In this document: piece by piece, positions 58,661-64,000 of the stretch | Numbering within the stretch: the first letter of the stretch is position 1 | How the letters are laid out: each line of letters opens with the position of its first letter | From: Bactericera cockerelli | Taxonomy: Eukaryota; Arthropoda; Insecta; Hemiptera; Triozidae | Reading direction: 5' to 3' | NCBI GenBank assembly: GCA_024516035.1 | Contig: CM044957.1 | Span: 50,154,085 to 50,218,084 of the forward strand | DNA length: 64,000 nt | Made by a program: the position numbers and the translations under genes | Notes under the pieces: model-generated | Told to the model about the DNA's origin: nothing | Database searches by the model: none | The model's input: only the letters and a program-made list of their open reading frames with translations

Positions 58661-59059
58661 CAAGGATGCTGGAGTATTTCACTGGACAGAGGTTTCAGAG
58701 AAAGAGATTAAAGAATTTAAATAAAAAATTACAAACATTAAAAAACATGACCCTTTGCCTTTCACTTTAATTAGAAGAAAATTTATGAAGCGGCAGCAAA
58801 CTTCGTACAAAAGCATTTTTCCAACGGAAAAGTTCAAGAGGAGGAGAAAAGGGGAGGGTGAGGAGGTGGAGGGAGGGGAGGAGGGAGGGGGTGGTGTGGG
58901 GAAGATGGTCGGACGGAAATTATAATGGAGTGGACTGTGGAGGAGAGGGGGAGGGGGCGAGGGGTTTCTGCTTTCCACCTAGCTGGAAAAATTGACCGAA
59001 GAAAATACCGAGGAACTTTGTCTTCTGGCGAATCCCTCGCGCTCGCAGATTCTAGCAAC

Positions 59060-59590
59060 TAAGCGGTATTAGAGCTTTCGGATCCAATGAAGAGGATATG
59101 AGAGCTTTCGCATCCAATTAAAAGGTTATTAGAGCTTTTCAGAATCAATGCAAAGGATATTAGAGCTTTCGCATAAAAAAAAAGGTTATTAGAGCTCTGC
59201 AGATTTAATGCAAAAGATATTAGAGCTTTTTCATCCAATGAAGAGGATATGAGAACTTTCGCATCCAATAAAAAGGTTTTTAGAGCTTTGCAGATTCAAT
59301 TCAAAGTATATTAGAGCTTGCGCATCCAATAAAAAGGTTATTAGAGATCTGCAGATTCAATGCAAAGGATAATATTAGAGCTTTTGCATCAAATAAAAAG
59401 TTGTGAGCGCTTTCGCATCCAATAAAAGGTTATGAAAACTCTGCAGATTCAATGCTAAGGATATTAGAGCTTTTGCATCAAATAAAAAGGTTATTAGAAA
59501 TCTGCAGACTCAATGCAAAGGATATTAGAGCTTTCACATCCATTAAATCGTTATCAGAGCTCTGCAGATTCAATGCAAAGGATAAATCCA
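59060..59590. repeat. Minisatellite, about 60-bp composite unit, about 9 copies
   Basis: Two half-units alternate: AGAGCTTTCGCATCCAATAA and AGAGCTCTGCAGATTCAATG, each followed by an AAGG(A/T)TATT linker. Copies vary in spacing. Confidence 0.92.
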
Positions 59591-59767
59591 GAGCAGAAGT
59601 TTAGTTTATAACATTTTCTTTTGAATTAGCATTGAAGTGGGAATGTTGCAGAAAGAGTGGAGGATGAAATATTCTGAAACGCTTCGCACCTCTGCGAGAC
59701 AAAATAATGTTGCACTCAGTGGGACCCCGGCCTTAGTTACGTAGGCTATAGGTATTTAATCTCTATA

Positions 59768-61109
59768 CAGTATGTCTCAGAAGTCCTAGCGGAGGCCCTG
59801 TAACTTTTGAACGGCTAGGAATTTTGAAACTCTGTTTTTTTCTAGACATAGGAAAAGGCCCATGGAAAATCTGATGGTGATGTTAAAATTCAGGTTTGAC
59901 ACCCGGAAGTGACATTTTTTGATAAAAAATGGCCATTTCTCTCGAAATTTAAATGAGAAGGTATACTTTGGGTTTCATACTATCAATCTACCGGCTATAA
60001 CAGGTAATTATACAAAGTTTCATTTTTCTGCCACAATCAGGGGCGGAGGTATGGAGGTTGAAAGTTGAAAAATCAGATACCACATTGATTGGCAATGTGG
60101 GATCTATTGCTCCTAAAATGTTTTTATAAAATCGTTCTTTTAAGCACCAAAACAATGAAAACGCCAATATGTTAAACCCTTCAATCAGTGTCAGAGTAAA
60201 AAATCATTATGTTGAAGATTATGATTTCGAGTTTATCTACTGCACAAATATCACAACTAAAATATTTACCATGTAGGTAATGAAGTAGGAAAGTATTACT
60301 TTTCATTTTTCAAGCTTCTGAGTTCGTTGACTTAATGAAAAAATATCAATAAGTACTATTTCATTAATTTTATTAATAATGCATGTTTCCGTATGAATCC
60401 GGTTCGACTCTTAAGAATTGTCATAGTGAGAAGAAAAACTATGCTAAATGTAAATAAGAGCTTCATTATTATTATCATAAGAAACACAAGAAAATGATGG
60501 CCAGAAAAATAAAATTTAAAAACAATTTTAAATAAATTTAATAAATAAAAAAAAAACAAAAAAATATTAATTTCCATCGCTGATGAAAGGTAAGTGCAAT
60601 GTAGTGTTGTCGACTACCAACTTGGGGATCGGTCCCCAAGTTGGTAGTCACAATCTGCTTATTTTTTTACTCCGCCACTGATTGAATCGTGATACAGATA
60701 TTGGTGTTTTCATTGTTTTGTTACTTCGAATACACTTCTTCTATCCTTTTAAAACCAATTTTTAGTGCAATAGGTCCTAAATGGTCTATCAGTGAGGAAC
60801 CTGATTTTTCAACTTTCAGCCTCCATACCTCCGCCCCTGATTGTGGCAGAAAAATGAAACTTTGTATAATTACCTGTTATGGCCGGTAGATTGATAACAT
60901 GAAACCCAAAGTATACCTTCTCATTTAAATTTCGAGAGAAATGGCCATTTTTTATCAAAAAATGTCACTTCCGGGTGTCGAACCTGAATTTTAACATCAC
61001 CATCAGATTTGCCATGAGCCTTTTCCTATGTCTAGAAAAAAACAGAATTTCAAAATTCCAAGCCGTTCAAAAGTTACAGGGCCTCCGCTAGGACTTCTGA
61101 GACATACTG
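59768..61109. mobile_element. Foldback element 4, 1.34 kb, TA-flanked
   Basis: Begins CAGTATGTCTCAGAAGTCC and ends in its reverse complement, with TA on both sides. Arms exceed 330 bp with scattered mismatches. The unpaired middle holds a perfect hairpin (60612-60649). Confidence 0.85.
60612..60649. repeat. Perfect short hairpin inside foldback element 4
   Basis: GACTACCAACTTGGGG pairs with CCCCAAGTTGGTAGTC around a short ATCGGT centre. Confidence 0.85.
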
Positions 61110-61111
61110 TA

Positions 61112-61375
61112 TATAAAACTCAAATCTGTGCGTGTCTGACTATGTCCTCTTGAGGGTTGTCTGTTTACAATACCACAGCCTAAACGGTAACAGATATTGA
61201 AATTTTCATGAGTGTTGACCCACCTAAATCACCGTCAAACTACCTAAAAAATTATCAAAATTAAAATATCCCTTTTCCAGATATCGGGATTATCTGGTAC
61301 AATAAAGATTCAAATAGGATGCCAGCCTCGGGCAATACACTCAACAGTGACAAAGTGCCGGGATTTAGCTAGTAT
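61112..61375 (+). mobile_element. Helitron-like fragment ending TTTAGCTAG|T
   Basis: Shares the GCCTAAACGGTAACAGATAT block with the copy at 55440-55692. The 3' end AAAGTGCCGGGATTTAGCTAG precedes T and is repeated on the minus strand at the window end. It abuts the foldback element that ends at 61109. Confidence 0.35.
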
Positions 61376-61907
61376 TAATGTATGCATAACCTCAACATAT
61401 GAGAATTGAGCAGGTGCCATCGGCTTTTAACGAAAAATTTTTTTTGACATCTGGGATGGAGTACGAAAGCATCCTGGTCCTGTTCAGAAAATGAGATGTC
61501 AAGTAAAAATATTTTCTATTTTGTAAGTTTAATGTGGTAGAAAATTATAAGAGGATTCCGTTATATTTTTTATGATCCTTACAAGGAGGGACACTTTAGA
61601 ATATCTACTTTAGATGAATCTTTATAGAACCGAATGCATTTTTCGGCCCCCTTTCGATATGAATAGAACAGAAATGCAACCAGAAAGGCACTGCTCACCA
61701 AAGTCCTAAGGCAACTATCTCAAGAACGGTAAAACGTAGAGCGATGAATTAGATATGTATCTTCGAAGTGACATACTTACTTGTTTTATGAAAATGATAA
61801 TAAATTTTATTTTAATTACATAGTTTAGATTGATAAGTTTCTCTTTCTATAAGAAACATGGAATTATATTCATTCAGAAGCTTCAAAAAAATAAACTGAC
61901 ACTCAAA

Positions 61908-62092
61908 GTAATAATAATATCGCCTTATTTAAGCTCTCTGATTAGAATAATAAGTCCCATTATTCCAGCAGTAAGCTCAAATCATGTGACCTATTATATG
62001 GTCAATGTTATGTCCCGGGCGAGTTTCAAACCGCGACCTCTGGATTACCAGACCGTCGGAGTCGCCTTGACCACTGAGCTACCAGGACGGAC
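61908..62092 (-). repeat. Family B SINE
   Basis: Full length with some divergence in the head. Confidence 0.82.
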
Positions 62093-62859
62093 AGAAAATA
62101 TAAATAAAATAGCAAATACATATCTCTTAAACATCAGCAAATAATATTGAATAAAATCGTCTCCAATTGTGGTTCATCATCATAGGGTGGCGTCATCGTG
62201 AACGACGGTAGCCAGACAGTGGAGGAATGACTCAGCTCTTCTACCACTGTCTTTGTCTTTACAAGGAGATATGGGCCCCCAGAACCAAGCCTATGCTAGT
62301 CAACTTCCTGTTTAAAGTCCCTGTTTATAGTGGTTACACTGGTTACATATTACAATTATTACATAATACATAGGTATATCTCTACTCGTATTCTTAATGT
62401 ATTTTCATGATTTGTTTATCAATTTCCAAATATCAATTTTCAGTAAATATGAAAAAAAAACTTATTCCTGTAATAGGAAGTCGTGCGATGTTTTGCTCAC
62501 AACAGTTTACTAACAAACGCAGCGAAATAAAAATTTAAAGGGAGGCAGATATAAACAGAAAATATTCGAAAAATAAATGTGCTGGAAATATTTAGGTAAA
62601 TAAATGGAAACAAAAACATTGATATTTTAGTGTTTTATTAGAGAAAACATATTTCAAAAACACTAGTAGCACGACTCGTACGCTAAAAGCCGTCTACTGA
62701 GTTAACCCCCTGGGGTTAAGTGGTAGAGAATGCCCAAGTCATTAACTTCGCCCCGGATTACAAGACAATTGTAAATTTAAATATTTTTTTTCTTCTATAT
62801 TTTATTTTGTAAATATTGTTATAATCTCTGTTAATAATTTATTGTTGATTGTTTTGTAG

Positions 62860-62890
<31 letters not shown>

Positions 62891-63091
62891 GCACAAGCAT
62901 TCTTGAACGCTTGAAGTTATAAAGGTAATTTTTTGAGACTTTTTTCTTCTTCATAATGTTCCTAGAACGGTCAGACTCCCCGACAGTGGACATTTAATCT
63001 AATTCAAAACAGGACTACCTATTTAAATTCCCGTTTTGCCCTTAACACTCCCTCTAGTAGGAATTTTAACCAATCACAGCCCATTTACATC
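62093..63091. other. No gene seen
   Basis: AT-rich, with a run of about 28 A near 62861-62888 that may mark a retroposon end, without an identified body or target duplication. Confidence 0.5.
62700..62765 (+). repeat. Family C SINE tail fragment
   Basis: GGGGTTAAGTGGTAGAGAATG and ATTAACTTCGCC resemble the family C tail. Confidence 0.4.
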
Positions 63092-63163
63092 AGCTGTTAA
63101 CTGATAGTGCTGGCTTGAATTAACAAATCCTAGATATATCTTGTTTCATAGTTTGGCCCGTAG
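63092..63163. mobile_element. Half copy of the ATTATGAAACAGG MITE
   Basis: Only the right-hand end is recognisable, ending TTGTTTCATAGTTTGGCCC, which matches the right end of the copy at 49186-49356. The left end is missing or too diverged. Confidence 0.45.
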
Positions 63164-63232
63164 AGACTGTGCGAAAAATTAATCCATTGCAGCCCCCACC
63201 CCCACACCCCAGGCAGGTGATTTCGAAAATAA

Positions 63233-63325
63233 AATGGGAGAATAACTTGTCATGTCCGGGTTGAGTTTCGAACCTGCGGACTTTGGATCACCAGTCCGAC
63301 GCCTTGACCACTGAGCCACCGGGTC
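63233..63325 (-). repeat. Family B SINE, head only
   Basis: tRNA-like head and the first tail block; the distal tail is absent. Confidence 0.75.
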
Positions 63326-63562
63326 ATCAGACAAATAAGAACTATATAAGCTGTGGATAAATTGAGCCCTTTTTGCTTTCTTTGTTGTTAGCTTAGGCCC
63401 ACAGCTCTGATGGTTTTGCGGCTCAGAATAGTCTAGAAAGCGCTCTGAAATGCACATGACCTCTTTCTTATTCTTCTTCTACCAAGTCTACACCAACGTC
63501 CAGTAAGGTTATGAAATGGATGGGGTGACGATTCAAATTCTAACCCCCGTGATGTTGGCTAT

Positions 63563-63660
63563 GTCCGGCCCCACCCAGGCTGGGTGAGTTTAATGTGGGT
63601 AACTGTTTTGTACGTTTTCGGCGAGTTGAGGGATTGAGGTTAAACTTCCGTCTTGAATGA
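63563..63660 (+). repeat. Family D/E repeat fragment
   Basis: CCCAGGCTGGGTGAGTTTAATG and a worn continuation to GTTAAACTTCCGTC. Confidence 0.5.
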
Positions 63661-63969
63661 TCTTAGATGTGTTTACTAGAGAAACGTGAAAAAAAAAGTG
63701 GGCTCGACATTTTCTGACAACCGCTGTTGAGGTTGTTTGATACTGCCACATTTTACGGCTCATACTTCCACAGGTAACGGCTTACGGCTGGATGCCTTCC
63801 CAACGATAACCCATTAAGGGCGCCAGTAATTTGTGTTATTGTGTTTGGCCTGACACGGATGGTACTGCATCTGCTTAACTCCCCCCGGCGAGACAGTTCA
63901 CTTGACCGAAACGTAAAAATAAACGTAGCAGAAAGAGCGCAGTTATTTTTTTGTTCTCCTATGAGTGAC

Positions 63970-64000
63970 TAGCTAAATCCCGGCACTTTGACGCCGTTGA
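63970..64000 (-). mobile_element. Helitron-like 3' end, cut by the window end
   Basis: The reverse complement reads CAAAGTGCCGGGATTTAGCTAG followed by T, as at 61345-61375. The rest lies beyond the window. Confidence 0.35.

Noticed and set aside
58679..59058. Pro/Ser-rich minus-strand ORFs
   Set aside because: They come from the purine-rich low-complexity strip at 58840-58965.
62861..62888. Long A-run as a retroposon end
   Set aside because: No target duplication or SINE/LINE body could be tied to it.

Overview
The window is a piece of an arthropod, most likely insect, nuclear genome. It has AT-rich non-coding DNA, GT-AG spliced exons, dense tRNA-derived SINE copies, MITEs, long foldback elements and micro/minisatellites. 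I see no bacterial operons, no ribosome binding sites and no CRISPR. The species cannot be fixed from sequence alone. A hemipteran-type genome is a guess only.

One intact protein gene is supported. It is a Runt-domain (RUNX family) transcription factor on the minus strand, in four coding exons: 47525-47174, 44156-44043, 33925-33752 and 24870-24467. The exon phases fit exactly and join to a 347-residue protein with a complete Runt domain (about residues 33-155) and a C-terminal VWRPY Groucho-binding tail. Sequence between these two features resembles what I recall of insect Lozenge, so I call it lz. The introns are about 3.0, 10.1 and 8.9 kb and are full of repeats. A CpG-richer stretch at about 48300-48475 is the best candidate for promoter or 5' UTR.

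Immediately downstream of the lz stop, on the opposite strand, lies a broken coding remnant (about 23472-24473). It carries frameshifts and a MITE insertion, and its last codons overlap the last codons of lz. I do not recognise its family.

Layout: 1-23000 is intergenic and repeat-filled, including a 531-bp hAT-like MITE (3813-4343), a triple tandem palindrome (14616-15010) and a 1.64-kb element with a perfect 8-bp target duplication that carries a CA microsatellite and a 70-bp satellite (16714-18357). 23000-24470 holds a MITE and the broken coding remnant. 24467-47525 is the lz gene, with two abutting TA-flanked foldback elements inside intron 3 (25787-27108). 47526-64000 is upstream or intergenic, with another nested foldback (51797-52671), GA microsatellites, a mariner-type transposase fragment (about 57930-58095), minisatellites and a 1.34-kb foldback (59768-61109).

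Repeat families were recognised only by mutual similarity within the window. Family letters used here (A-K) are local labels, and copy borders are approximate to about 5-10 bases unless stated otherwise.
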